Origin: Polyangiaceae bacterium | Lineage (GTDB): Bacteria > Myxococcota_A > Polyangia > Polyangiales > Polyangiaceae | Direction: 5' to 3' | DNA: 64,000 nt | Assembly: GCA_016719945.1 (NCBI GenBank) | Contig: JADJYE010000019.1 | Coordinates: forward strand, 1 to 64,000 | Part shown: positions 16,124-25,589 of the stretch, in pieces | How positions within the stretch are numbered: position 1 is the first letter of the stretch | How the letters are laid out: every line of letters starts with the position of its first letter | Position numbers and translations under genes: made by a program | Notes under the pieces: generated by a model | What the model was told of the DNA's origin: nothing | The model's database searches: none | What the model saw: only the letters and a program-made list of their open reading frames with translations

Positions 16124-17425
16124 TCATCCGGGCGGGGGCGGGATGCTCCCGCTCTCCGGAAGCTTGGCACGTTTCGGGATGACGACCACCCCGCCCTCGC
16201 TCACGCTCCATCGCTTGCGGTCGGCCTCGAGGTCGTAGCCGATCTCCGTACCTGCCGGGATCTCGACGCCCTTGTCGATGATCGCCCGCCGGATGCGAGC
16301 GTGGCGCCCGATGACGACGTCTTCGAACAGCACGCACTCGTCGACCGAGCTGAACGAGTTGATGCGGCAGCGGTTCGAGAGCACCGACCGGTTGATGCGA
16401 CCGCCGGAGATGATGCAGCCGTGCGAGACCAGGCTCTCGGTGGCGACGCCGACCCGCGCGTTGGCCTCGTCTCGGAAGACGAACTTCGCCGGCGCGTCGT
16501 GGTTCGTCCCCGTGCGGATCGGCCAGCGGCGGTTGTAGAGGTTGAACGCCGGCTTCACGCTGACGAGGTCCATCTGGGCCTCGAAGTACGCGTCGACCGT
16601 GCCGATGTCGCGCCAGTACGCGAACTGCCCGGGCTCGGGGTCGTCGCCGGGGACCACGTTCTGGTTGAAGTCGTAGACGAAGCAGCGCTTCCCCTCGGCG
16701 ACCAGGCGGGGGACGATGTTGCGGCCGAAGTCGTGCGCGCTCGCCTCGTCCTTCGCGTCATCGTGGAGCACCTGCAGGAGGGTCGACGTCCCGAAGATGT
16801 AGTTGCCCATCGAAGCCAGGTGTTTGCCAGGGTTACCGGGCATCTCGGGGGGTTCTTGCACCTTCTCGTGGAACGCGATGATGCGCCCCTCGGTGTCGAC
16901 CTCGATCACGCCGAACTGCCTGGCGTCGGCCTTCGACACGGGGATCGCGGCGACGGTGAGGTCGGCGCCGGTCTTGGTGTGGGCCGCGAGCATCTGCCGG
17001 ACGTCCATCTTGTAGACGTGGTCGCCGCCGAACACGACGACGAGGTCCGGGTTCTCGTCCTCGATCACGTGCATGGTCTGGTACACGGCGTCGGCCGAGC
17101 CCTTGAACCAGGAGAGTCCTGTGCGTTGCTGCGCCGGGATCGTCTCGATGTAGCTGTCGAGCATGGGCGACAGGCGCCAGGAGCGCGCGATGTGCTCCTC
17201 GAGCGAGGCGCTCTTGTACTGCGTGATGATCTTGATCCGGGTCAGCCCGGAGTTGACCATGTTCGACAGCACGATATCGATGATGCGGTAGCGTCCGCCG
17301 AAGGGAACCGCGGGTTTCGCGCGATCCGCCGTGAGCGGCCACAGGCGGCGGCCCTCGCCGCCGGCCAGGATCATCGTCAGGATCCGGTGCACCTCGAAGG
17401 GGGCATGCATCAGGCTCTCTTGCAT
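16124..17425 (-). CDS. glgC: Glucose-1-phosphate adenylyltransferase GlgC
   Basis: GlgC makes ADP-glucose from glucose-1-phosphate and ATP, the committed step of bacterial glycogen synthesis. The 433-residue length is right. The N-terminal nucleotidyltransferase has ILAGGEGRRLWPLTADRAKP, the allosteric and nucleotide-binding start, then FGGRYRIIDIVLSNMVNSG, and VVVFGGDHVYKMD. YWRDIGTVDAYFEAQMDL follows, and the C-terminal part is a left-handed beta helix (ISGGRINRSVLSNRCRI). Start is ATG 17425 or, one signal later, ATG 17410 (MHAPFEVHRIL). It is the only glycogen gene in the window. Confidence 0.95.
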   Translation of the reverse strand: MQESLMHAPFEVHRILTMILAGGEGRRLWPLTADRAKPAVPFGGRYRIIDIVLSNMVNSGLTRIKIITQYKSASLEEHIARSWRLSPMLDSYIETIPAQQRTGLSWFKGSADAVYQTMHVIEDENPDLVVVFGGDHVYKMDVRQMLAAHTKTGADLTVAAIPVSKADARQFGVIEVDTEGRIIAFHEKVQEPPEMPGNPGKHLASMGNYIFGTSTLLQVLHDDAKDEASAHDFGRNIVPRLVAEGKRCFVYDFNQNVVPGDDPEPGQFAYWRDIGTVDAYFEAQMDLVSVKPAFNLYNRRWPIRTGTNHDAPAKFVFRDEANARVGVATESLVSHGCIISGGRINRSVLSNRCRINSFSSVDECVLFEDVVIGRHARIRRAIIDKGVEIPAGTEIGYDLEADRKRWSVSEGGVVVIPKRAKLPESGSIPPPPG

Positions 17426-17565
17426 GTGGGCCAGAGCGTACCCCTGGAGGGGGGGCTGAATGGAAGTTCCTGACGTGACGATTCGGCGTCGGCGCAGCGA
17501 GCGAGGATCTTTACGTGCCCGCCGCCCCCTGGTAGCACTTTGCGCCGGACCGCCCAGGAGATCGC

Positions 17566-18375
17566 ATGAAAGCCCGCCTCTTCACGACCGCCGTCGACTC
17601 GCTCGCCATCCGTGGGCTCTGTGCAGCCGCCGTCGGCCTCGCCCTCGCGGCGTCGGGCTGCGGTGGTGAGGTCAAGGCGTACGAGAAGAAGGGCGCCGCC
17701 ACCGGCAAGGCCGCGGCTCTTCCGGCGCCGCCGACGCTCCCGCAGAAGCCGAAGAAGGTCGACGACGCGTACACCGTCTACGGCGCGGTGCACGACCTTC
17801 ACAGCAAAGTGCACGTGCACGAGGTGAAGAACAAGAAGCTCACCATCACCGGGTACATCGTGAAGACGAACCTGGTGAAGTGCACCGACCAGTCCAAGGC
17901 GGTCGAAGAGGAGTGCGTGCCTGACTGCGCGGTGCCGAAGGACCTGAAGGACGGCACCCCCGCAGACTGCCGGGCCCCCGTCCCCTCGTTCTGGATCGCC
18001 GACTCCCTCGAAGAGAAGAAGGAGATGATCCGGGTCATCGGCTGGGCCTCGAACTTCGCGGGCATCAAGGGTGCCATCGAGGAGATGGACAAGGCGAAGA
18101 GCCTCGAGCAGGCGGCCGAGGTGAAGTTCATGGATCAGCCGGGCCGCACCCTGCCGAACCCGCTCCCCGCGGTCGGCGCGAAGGTGTCGGTCACGTGCAC
18201 CTACGGGGCGAGCACCAAGGCGATGGGCAGCACCGCCTCCGAGCCGAAGTACGGCATCCTTGGCTGCACCAGCGACTACGTCATCAAGATCCTCCAGCCC
18301 GCACCCGAGCTCGCGAACCTGCCGCAGATGGAGCCGCGCAAGGTGCTGAAGTCCGAGGCCAAGGACAAGAAGTAG
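17566..18375 (+). CDS. Conserved lipoprotein of unknown function
   Basis: A 269-residue product with an unusually long N-region (about 18 residues) before the hydrophobic stretch and a lipobox LAASGC at about residue 32, so it is probably a lipoprotein. The mature part has a Lys/Ala/Pro linker, then a domain with four spaced Cys in the segment KCTDQ to ADC (VEEECVPDCAV), possibly disulfide-bonded or metal-binding. The segment LTITGYIVKTNLVK and KVSVTCTYG suggest an OB-like beta barrel. A ribosome site (caggaga) precedes ATG 17566. No family is recognised. Confidence 0.7.
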   Translation: MKARLFTTAVDSLAIRGLCAAAVGLALAASGCGGEVKAYEKKGAATGKAAALPAPPTLPQKPKKVDDAYTVYGAVHDLHSKVHVHEVKNKKLTITGYIVKTNLVKCTDQSKAVEEECVPDCAVPKDLKDGTPADCRAPVPSFWIADSLEEKKEMIRVIGWASNFAGIKGAIEEMDKAKSLEQAAEVKFMDQPGRTLPNPLPAVGAKVSVTCTYGASTKAMGSTASEPKYGILGCTSDYVIKILQPAPELANLPQMEPRKVLKSEAKDKK

Positions 18376-18449
18376 CCCGAAGAAAGTACGACATCGCCGC
18401 CGATCTGGCGTGCGGGTGCGTCCAATCTGAGCGGAAAATTCTTCTGTCA

Positions 18450-18485
18450 CCCAATCGTTTGGGCGGGTGGTCCGTTTAACGGACC
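18450..18485. promoter_or_regulatory. Two adjacent inverted repeats ending at the start codon
   Basis: A stem CCCAA-tcgt-TTGGG (18450-18463) is followed 5 bp later by a perfect 8-bp-arm palindrome GGTCCGTT-t-AACGGACC (18469-18485) that abuts ATG 18486. It occupies the ribosome-binding region, so it could be an operator or an mRNA hairpin controlling translation. There is no U-tract, which argues against a terminator. Confidence 0.55.
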
Positions 18486-19286
18486 ATGACCGCTCGCGAC
18501 CGCCGCAACCCTCCCGCCCAAGCGTCCGCCGCCCCCGAGCCTCGTACGTCGAACGAGAGCTCCGTCCTCTTCTCGCTGCGCGAGCTGATGGACCTCGAGC
18601 ACGACCGGATCGACGACGAGCGAGCGCGCGAGGAGCGAGCGCGGGTCGAGGCGAACCGCGCGAAGATGGAGGCCGAGCTGCGGATCGCCGCGGCCGATGA
18701 GGCCCGGCGGCGAGCCGACGCCGAGCGCAGGCGCGCCGAGGAGATGGCGCGAAAGGAAGAGGACGCGCGCCTCGAGGCGATGCAGCTCGCCGCTGTCGAG
18801 AGGGCGCGACTCGAGGCCATCGAGCGCGGTCGCCTGGAGCAGGTCGCGCTCGAGCACCGCCACGAAGAGGCGATGCTGAGGCTCAAGGCCGAGCGTGACC
18901 GCGTGATGTTGAAGCGGACGACGCTGGGGCTGCTCGCGGTCGCGATGACCTGCGGCGCTGCGGCGCTCGGCTACTACGTCGGCGTCGTTCGACCGCGCGT
19001 CGCGGCGGAGCAGCGCGAGCTGATCGACCGCAACGCGCAGCTCGAGGCGGAGGTGCGGGCTCAAGCCGACGGCCTCGACCAGCTGGGCGCGCGCAGCGCG
19101 CGCCTGCGTGACGACCTCGAGTCGATCGCGTCGGCTCCTGCCGCGCCGACCGTCCCGCCGACCGCCGCGACCGCGACGCCCCAGCCCACGGTCGTGCGGC
19201 CCCTGCCCTCGGCCCCGCCGACCGCGACCGCCAACTCCCGGCCCTGCGATCCGCGCGATCCGATGGATTTTTGTCTCGGCCGCTGA
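18486..19286 (+). CDS. Coiled-coil membrane protein of unknown function
   Basis: A 266-residue protein without signal peptide. Residues about 35-140 are a highly charged Arg/Glu/Ala coiled coil (ERAREERARVEANRAKMEAE and onward), then one membrane helix near residues 146-165 (GLLAVAMTCGAAALGYYVGV), a second short coiled coil (LIDRNAQLEAEVRAQADGL) and a Pro/Thr/Ala tail ending with two Cys (CDPRDPMDFC). The topology implies a cytoplasmic coil and an extracytoplasmic tail. The start is fixed by the palindrome just upstream and the lack of coding signal beyond it. It may share a transcript with the kinase gene that starts 87 bp downstream. Confidence 0.7.
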   Translation: MTARDRRNPPAQASAAPEPRTSNESSVLFSLRELMDLEHDRIDDERAREERARVEANRAKMEAELRIAAADEARRRADAERRRAEEMARKEEDARLEAMQLAAVERARLEAIERGRLEQVALEHRHEEAMLRLKAERDRVMLKRTTLGLLAVAMTCGAAALGYYVGVVRPRVAAEQRELIDRNAQLEAEVRAQADGLDQLGARSARLRDDLESIASAPAAPTVPPTAATATPQPTVVRPLPSAPPTATANSRPCDPRDPMDFCLGR

Positions 19287-19373
19287 GCGTGCGTCGAGGC
19301 CAACGTCCCGAGCGCCTGCTCGCGGCGACCTGAGCGCAGCGCCCCGCGCCCTTCGGCCGTGTAGCATCGCCGT

Positions 19374-22300
19374 GTGGCGCGGGAGCGGGTCGTCGCCGGA
19401 CGATTCGGCATCCTCGGGCGCGTAGGCGTCGGAGGGATGGGCGCGGTCTATCGCGCGATCGACCAGTCGACCGGCCAGCTCGTCGCCGTGAAGGAGCTGC
19501 ACGGGCTCGCGCCCGGCGACGGCGAGCGGTTCTCGCGCGAGTGCGCCTTCCTCGCGTCGCTCGACGAGCCGGGGATCGTCAGGTACGTCGCCCACGGCTC
19601 GACCGAGGGGGGGACGCGCTTCTTGGCCATGGAGTGGGTCGACGGGCCGACCGTGTCCGACGAGATGAAGCGCCGGAGCTTCCGCGTGCGCGAGTCGGTG
19701 GAGCTCGTGACGGCGCTCGCGACGATCGTGTCGCGGGTCCACAAGCGCGGGATCGTCCATCGGGACATCAAGCCGAGCAACGTCGTGCTCGAGCGCGGAG
19801 ATCATCGACGGCCCAAGCTCCTCGATTTCGGCGTCGCGCGCGTTCAAGGCGACGCAGGCGGCGAGCTCACGGGCTCGGGGCTCGTGGTCGGTACCGCGGG
19901 CTACCTCTCCCCGGAGCAAGCGACGGGCAAGAAGGATATCGACGCCCGCGCCGACGTGTTCGCGCTGGGGTGCCTGCTGTTCAAGTGCGTCACCGGGCGG
20001 GTCCCTTTTCGCAGCGACGACCCTTGGGCGCCCTGCTCAAGCTCACGCTCGAGGACGCGCCGCGCCTGCGCGACGTCGTACCGACCACGCCGCGCGAGCT
20101 TGACGACCTGGTCGCGCGCATGCTGGCCCGCGACCGCGACGATCGACCCAGAGACGCGGCCCAGGTCGCGTCGCTCTTGTCTCAGATCCCCGTCGATCTC
20201 GACGATGAGGCGCCCCCAAGCATCGACGAGGGCGTCATCACCGGCGCCGAGCAGCGCCTCGCGATCCTCGTCCTCGCGCGCACGGATCGGCTCAAGAGCC
20301 GCGGGGCGCCGCCGCCCCCGCGACCCGACCGCGTCGCCGTCGAGCGCGCGGTCTGCCCCCTGGGGCTGACCGCCGATATCTTCGCTGACGGGACCGTGGT
20401 CGTGGTCGCGACCGGCGCAGGGGGGCCCATCCCGGACGTCGCGCGCTCGGCGGCCCGCGCGGCGTGCGCCCTCCGCGCCGCCGTCCCCTCGCTCTTCGTC
20501 GCGGTGGTCGCGGGCCGCGCCGCGAGCGGAGGCGCAGTGAAGATCGGCGAGACCGTCGATCGCGCGAGCGATCTCTTGACGCACCTCATGCTGCACGGCG
20601 AGCCAGGCGACGTCGCGGTCGACGCGACCGTCGCGAGCTTCGTCGACTCGCTCTACGAGCTCGACCTCTCGGGCAGCGCCGCCCGCCTGCTCGGCGAGCG
20701 GGCGGACAGCGGCCTGCGCTCGGTCTTCGGCAGGCGCTCCGCGTCGGTCGGGCGAGAGCGAGACCTCGCGTTCGTGCGTGGCTTGTTCGATCGCACCGTC
20801 GAGGAGGGGACGGCGCGAGCCGCGCTCGTCATCGGCGAGCCGGGCGCGGGCAAGTCTCGCCTGTGCCACGATCTGGTCGCGGGTCTAGACCGCTTCGCCG
20901 TGGAGGTCTGGCTGCTGCGCGGAGATCGGTCGCGCTCGCAGGTCCCGTTCGGCGCCCTCGCCCCGCTGCTCGCCGCGCGCGCCGGCTTCGAGGAGTCCGA
21001 CGCAGGGACGACGCGCTGGAAGAAGCTCGCGTCGCTCGTCGACGCGTCGGCGCCCGGGGCGGGGTCCCGCGCGATGCTCGATGTGCTGGCGGAGCTGTGC
21101 GGGATCTCCAGGCCCGAAGGGAGGCCGCCCAAGGCGCTCGAGGCCGCGCGGCGCGACCCCGCCCTGATGGGGGAGCTGCTGCGCCGCGGCCTCTCCGATT
21201 TCGTCGCCGCGGTCGCCAGCGCCCGCCCGCTCTTCATCGCGGTGGAGGACGTCGAGCGCGTCGACGCCGCGACCGTGGCGTTCCTCGAGTCGGCGGTCGT
21301 GGGGGCCGCGAGCCGGCCCGTGTTCGTGCTGGCTCTCGCTCGCCCCGAGGTGAAGACGACCTACCCGAGCTTGCTGTCGCGCTGTCGCCTCCAGACGCTG
21401 CACCTCGATCCGCTCTCGGCCCAGTCCGTGGGGCGCCTGGCGGCCGAGCTCCTCGGTACCGAGGGCGATCGCGTCGCGATCGAGCGCATCGTGGCGCGGG
21501 CGGGCGGGAACCCGTTCTTCGTCGAGGAGCTGACCCGGGCGACGCTCGCGGGCCGGGGCGCGTCGTTGCCGGACTCGATCCTCGCGCTGCTCGAGGCCCG
21601 CTTCGAATCGCTCGCGCCGGCGAGTCGGCGGATCTTGCGCGCGGCGTCCGTGTTCGGCGGGACCTTCTGGGAGGGTGGCGTGAAGGCGCTCGTCCCCAAG
21701 GCGGACGTGGGGGCCGAGCTCGCGGCCCTCGAGCGCGAGGGCCTGATCGCGAGGGCGCGGCGGACACGCCTGAAGGGCCACGCCGAGCACGCGTTCCGTC
21801 ACGAGCTGCTCGTCGAAGCGGCGTACGCGCAGATCCCGGAGGTCGACCGCAAGAAGGCCCACCGCCTGGTCGCCCGCTGGCTCGAGAGCGCGGGAGAGCG
21901 CGACCCGATCGTGCTCGCCGAGCACTACGAGCGCGGCGGTGAGGGCCAGCCTGCGGTCGGGTTGTTCGCGGTGGCAGCGGATCTAGCGCTCGAGTCGAGC
22001 GATCTGGCCCAGGCGGTCGCGCTCTGTGATCGCGGCCTCGCCTGTGGAGCGTTCGGTGAGGAGCGGGGCCGCCTGCACGTCACGTGCGCCGAGGCGATGT
22101 TGTGGCTCGGGCGCGCTCCCGAGGCCCTCGCCCACGCGCGGGACGCGATGGCGCGGCTCGCAGAGGGCGAGCCTTCGTGGTGCGCCGCGGCGGCGATCGC
22201 GAGCTCCGCGGCGGGGCGGCTCGGTGACGTCGAGGCCCTCGGCTCGCTCGCCGAGCGCGCGCTTTCGGCGCCAGCGCGCGAGCCGGCCGGCAGCGAGCGC

Positions 22301-23236
22301 ATCGTGATGCTCGCGCGCGCGGCGATCGAGCTCGTCTCGCTGGGGAGCGCTGAGCTGGCGGACAAAGCGCTGTCCGAGATCTCGCAAGCCGACGCCCAAC
22401 GGGACGACCTCTGCGCTGGGTGGTTCTTCAGAGCGCGCGGCCTTCGCGCGCTCGCCAACGGCGACCCGTGTGGCTTCGGGATGTTGACGAAGCGGTCTGC
22501 CGCGAGCTTCGACCGCGCGGGAGACGTCAGAAACGCGTGCGTGCAGCGGGTGAACGTCGCTCACGCGTCGCTCGCGGTGGGGCAGTTCGAGGATGCGCTC
22601 GAGGCGCTGCTCTCGGTCTTGGAGGTCGCGGACGGCCTCGGGCTGGCCGGGGTCGTCGCGAGCGCGAAGCTGAACGTCGCGATCGCGAGGGCGGGCCTGG
22701 GGTGCTTCGACGAGGCCGAAGCTGACGCGCGGGACGCCCGCGCCGCGTTCACCGAGCAGCGCGACGAGCGCCTCGCGGCCGTCGCCGGAGCCCACCTCGC
22801 CCGCATCCTGATCGAGCTTCGCCGCCCTGCCGAGGCCGAGGCGGTCGCGCGCGAGGCGCTCGCCATCTTCGAGGGTCGGGCCGCCGTTCGAGCGCTGCTG
22901 TGGGCGACGCTCGGTCAGTGCCTCACGCGGGGAGCACGCGAGGGCGGCCGCGCCGTCCCCCCCGAGGCGCTCCGCGCGATCGGCGACGCCGAGGCGTCGA
23001 TCAACGACATCATGGAGATCGACGGCTGGCGCGGGTACGTCCGGTGGAGCATCGCGGACGTCTTGTGGCAGGCCAACGATCGCGCGGACGCGGCGCGCGC
23101 GCTGACCGAGGCCAAACACGAGCTGGAGCTCCGCGCGGAGCGGATCTCCGTCGAGGCCCAGCGCGAGAGCTTCTTGTCGAGGATCCCGGAGCACGCGACG
23201 ACCGCGGCGCTCTACGCCAAGCTGACCGGGGCGTGA
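19374..23236 (+). CDS. Ser/Thr kinase-AAA ATPase-TPR signalling protein, one frame break near 20021
   Basis: A cytoplasmic giant of about 1286 residues if one missing C at 20021-20023 is restored. The kinase (about residues 10-270) has GRVGVGGMGAVYRA, VAVKELH, GIVHRDIKPSNVVLE near 128, LLDFGVARV near 149 and GTAGYLSPEQATG. The frame breaks after FRSDDP and resumes as LGALLKLTLEDAPRLRDVVP. A cyclase-like region follows (VCPLGLTADIFADGT, RASDLLTHLMLHGEPGDVAV), then an AAA16-type ATPase (Walker A IGEPGAGKSRL near 487; Walker B LFIAVEDVERVD near 620) and about 500 residues of TPR-like helices. This kinase-ATPase-TPR layout is a recurring myxobacterial regulator class; no DNA-binding domain is seen. 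Confidence 0.88.
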
Positions 23237-23269
23237 GCCTCCCCCTGCGCGGCAGGCCTCAGCGGCTCC

Positions 23270-24595
23270 TCAGACGAAGATGCCGACCACGTTGCCCATC
23301 AGGCAGTTCGCGATGGCCCCAGCGATCATCGATCTCAGGGCGATGCCCGAGAGATCTCGCATGCGCTCGGGCGCCATCGCCCCGATGCCGCCGAGCTGGA
23401 TGCCGATCGAGGCGAAGTTCGCGAAGCCACACAAGGCGTAGCTCGCCATGATCGCCGAGCGCTGGCTCAGCACGGGCGTCTCCGACGCCACGGCTTTGCC
23501 GAGGTTGATGTAGGCGACGAACTCCGTGAGCACGAGCTTCTCGCCGAGGAAGCGCCCGACGACCTGCGCCTCACCCCAGGGGATCCCCATCACGAAGGCG
23601 ATCGGCGAAAACAGCCAGCCGAGGATGCGCTCGATGCTGAGCGGAGCCCCCATGAAGGGGATCCAGTTCAACATGTAGTTGCACATCGCGACGAGCCCGA
23701 CGAACGCCAGCAGCATGGCGATGACGTTGAGGAACAGCTTCATCCCTTCGGTCGCGCCGTCCGCCGCCGCTTCGAGCACGTTGCCGTGGACGCGCTTCAC
23801 CTCGAGCCCGACGGAGCCCTCGGTGAGCGGCTTCTCGGTCTCGGGCAGGATGATCTTCGCGACGGCGATCGAGGCCGGCGCTCCGATGATGGAGGCGGTC
23901 ACCAGGTGACCCGCGATCCCGGGGATGTCCCGCAGGAAGCTCACGTACGCCGCCATGACGCCGCCGGCCACCGTCGCGAAGCCGCCGACCATCACCAGGA
24001 ACAGCTCGCTGCGCGTCATCTGCGAGATGTACGGCTTCACGGTGAGCGGCGCCTCGGTCTGGCCGAGGAAGATGTTCGCCGAGGTGCTGAGCGACTCGGC
24101 GCCGCTGATCTTCGCCGTTCGCTGCATGATCCAGGCGAGGACCCAGACGATGCGCTGCATGACGCCGAGGTGGTAGAGCACGGTCATCAAGCTCGAGAAG
24201 AAGATGATCGTCGGCAGCACCCAGAAGGCGAAGGTGCGGACGGGAGGGGACACCCGACCGACGATCACGCCGCTCGGGTCGCCGTTGGGGGTGAGCACCT
24301 GGTGCGGCTCGATCGACTGGAACACGAAGTCGGCGCCGGCCTCGGAGAACGACAGGAGCCGCCGGACGCCGGCGTCGATCTTGTCGAAGAACAAGGCCTG
24401 CACGGTCGGCAGCAGGACGATGGCCGCGAACAGGATCTGCAGCCCGACGCCCCACAGCACCGGCCGCAGCTTGATCGACCTGCGGTCGAAGCTGATGAGC
24501 CAACACAGCCCGAGCATGACGAAGATGCCGGCGAAGGAGAGCAGGCGGTATCCGACGCCGACCTCGCCAGGGAGCGTCGTAGCGAAGAGCTGCAT
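23270..24595 (-). CDS. nupC: Concentrative nucleoside transporter (NupC family)
   Basis: A 441-residue inner-membrane protein that imports nucleosides with H+ or Na+. The CNT family marks are present: an N-terminal multi-helix region (FAGIFVMLGLCWLISFDRRS), the hairpin region with GQTEAPLTVKPYI (QTEAP motif near residue 177), FLVMVGGFATVAGGVMAAYV, and the C-terminal gate region with YALCGFANFASIGIQLGG (the FANF-like motif). Length is slightly greater than E. coli NupC (400). It is a single-gene unit convergent with the kinase-AAA gene (34 bp gap) and divergent from the next gene. Confidence 0.93.
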   Translation of the reverse strand: MQLFATTLPGEVGVGYRLLSFAGIFVMLGLCWLISFDRRSIKLRPVLWGVGLQILFAAIVLLPTVQALFFDKIDAGVRRLLSFSEAGADFVFQSIEPHQVLTPNGDPSGVIVGRVSPPVRTFAFWVLPTIIFFSSLMTVLYHLGVMQRIVWVLAWIMQRTAKISGAESLSTSANIFLGQTEAPLTVKPYISQMTRSELFLVMVGGFATVAGGVMAAYVSFLRDIPGIAGHLVTASIIGAPASIAVAKIILPETEKPLTEGSVGLEVKRVHGNVLEAAADGATEGMKLFLNVIAMLLAFVGLVAMCNYMLNWIPFMGAPLSIERILGWLFSPIAFVMGIPWGEAQVVGRFLGEKLVLTEFVAYINLGKAVASETPVLSQRSAIMASYALCGFANFASIGIQLGGIGAMAPERMRDLSGIALRSMIAGAIANCLMGNVVGIFV

Positions 24596-24685
24596 CGTCG
24601 CGCGATCTGACCACGCACGGCGCCGGCGGGCCCAAAAGGCTGCAGTCTGTGGCGGCCTTGTTTTCGCTGACGCAAGCGGTGAACT

Positions 24686-25567
24686 GTGCGAAACGGGGTC
24701 GGCGTGAGCGATGAACTAACGACCCGGTTCTCGGAGCTCGTGCGCCGCGAGCTTGGCGCGTCGCAGGTCCTCGTCGCGAGGGGCGACGACCCGCCGCAGC
24801 CCGGCGCCGTGGTCGTGCCCCTGTCCGACGGCGGGCGAGTCGAGGCGCGCTTCGACGCCGGGCTCGAGGACGTCGAGGCCGTCACGCGCAGGCTCGAGAT
24901 CCTGGTCCGAGCCTTCGAGTCGGTCTTGGTCGAGCAGGCGCCGGTCCCGAAGAAGCGCGCGCCGGTCGCGGTGTCGCTGCACGACGAGCTGCGCGCCGTG
25001 GCGATGCGCTGCGGCGCGGTCGACGCGCTGGTCATCGACGCGCACTCCCCCGTGCTCTGGGCGAGCGCCACGCAGGGAACGACGGCCGATCTCCACGCGG
25101 AGGCGACCATCCCCGACGAGGCTCGGAACATGTTGCGGATCGTCCGCGAGAGCCACCGCGGCGCGCTCACCGCCCTGGGGCGGGTCGACGCCGAGACGTT
25201 CTCGGTCGTCGTGCCGGATCTCGACGGGCCCTGGGATCCCGGGCCCGCCGCGAACGAGACGACGGTCGCGCTCGCCGCTCGCGTGCTGGCGAAGGTCCGG
25301 GCGCTCCCCCAGGTCGCGACGCTGCACCGCGGCGGCCACCTCGCGCACACCGAGAGCGAGGGTGATCTGGCCTATGTGGCCAGGGGTTTCGCCGGCATCT
25401 ACGTGCTCGTGCTGCTGTTCGAAGCGGCGCCCGACGAGATCCGCGTCGAGCGGTCGCTGCGCGACGCCCTGCCGCGCATCGAGCGGCTGGTGCTCGCGCT
25501 TCCGCCGCAAGACCCCGACCCCGTACCCGCCGGCGCGATCGCGCTCCGCCCGCGTCGCAAGCGCTGA
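24686..25567 (+). CDS. Conserved hypothetical protein, possibly roadblock/LC7-like at the C-terminus
   Basis: A soluble 293-residue protein of unknown function. The first part (about residues 10-85) is a mixed alpha/beta segment (FSELVRRELGASQVLVARG). The C-terminal half has an order resembling a roadblock fold: HDELRAVAMRCGAVDALVID at residues about 100-120, a central helix, and GDLAYVARGFAGIYVLVLLF with a final helix RDALPRIERLVLAL. That resemblance is by eye only. GTG at 24686 or GTG at 24704 (VSDELTTRF) are both possible starts. It precedes the lipoprotein gene by 22 bp. Confidence 0.6.
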   Translation: MRNGVGVSDELTTRFSELVRRELGASQVLVARGDDPPQPGAVVVPLSDGGRVEARFDAGLEDVEAVTRRLEILVRAFESVLVEQAPVPKKRAPVAVSLHDELRAVAMRCGAVDALVIDAHSPVLWASATQGTTADLHAEATIPDEARNMLRIVRESHRGALTALGRVDAETFSVVVPDLDGPWDPGPAANETTVALAARVLAKVRALPQVATLHRGGHLAHTESEGDLAYVARGFAGIYVLVLLFEAAPDEIRVERSLRDALPRIERLVLALPPQDPDPVPAGAIALRPRRKR

Positions 25568-25589
25568 CTCCTGTTACCCTGCGCGCATC

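Noticed and set aside
17535..17552. Sigma-54-like ctggtagcactttgc before the lipoprotein gene
   Set aside because: The spacing between GG and GC is one base short and the -24 element has two mismatches.
24686..25567. GAF or MglB-type domain assignment
   Set aside because: Only loose strand/helix order is seen, so it is left as a hypothetical with a weak roadblock note.
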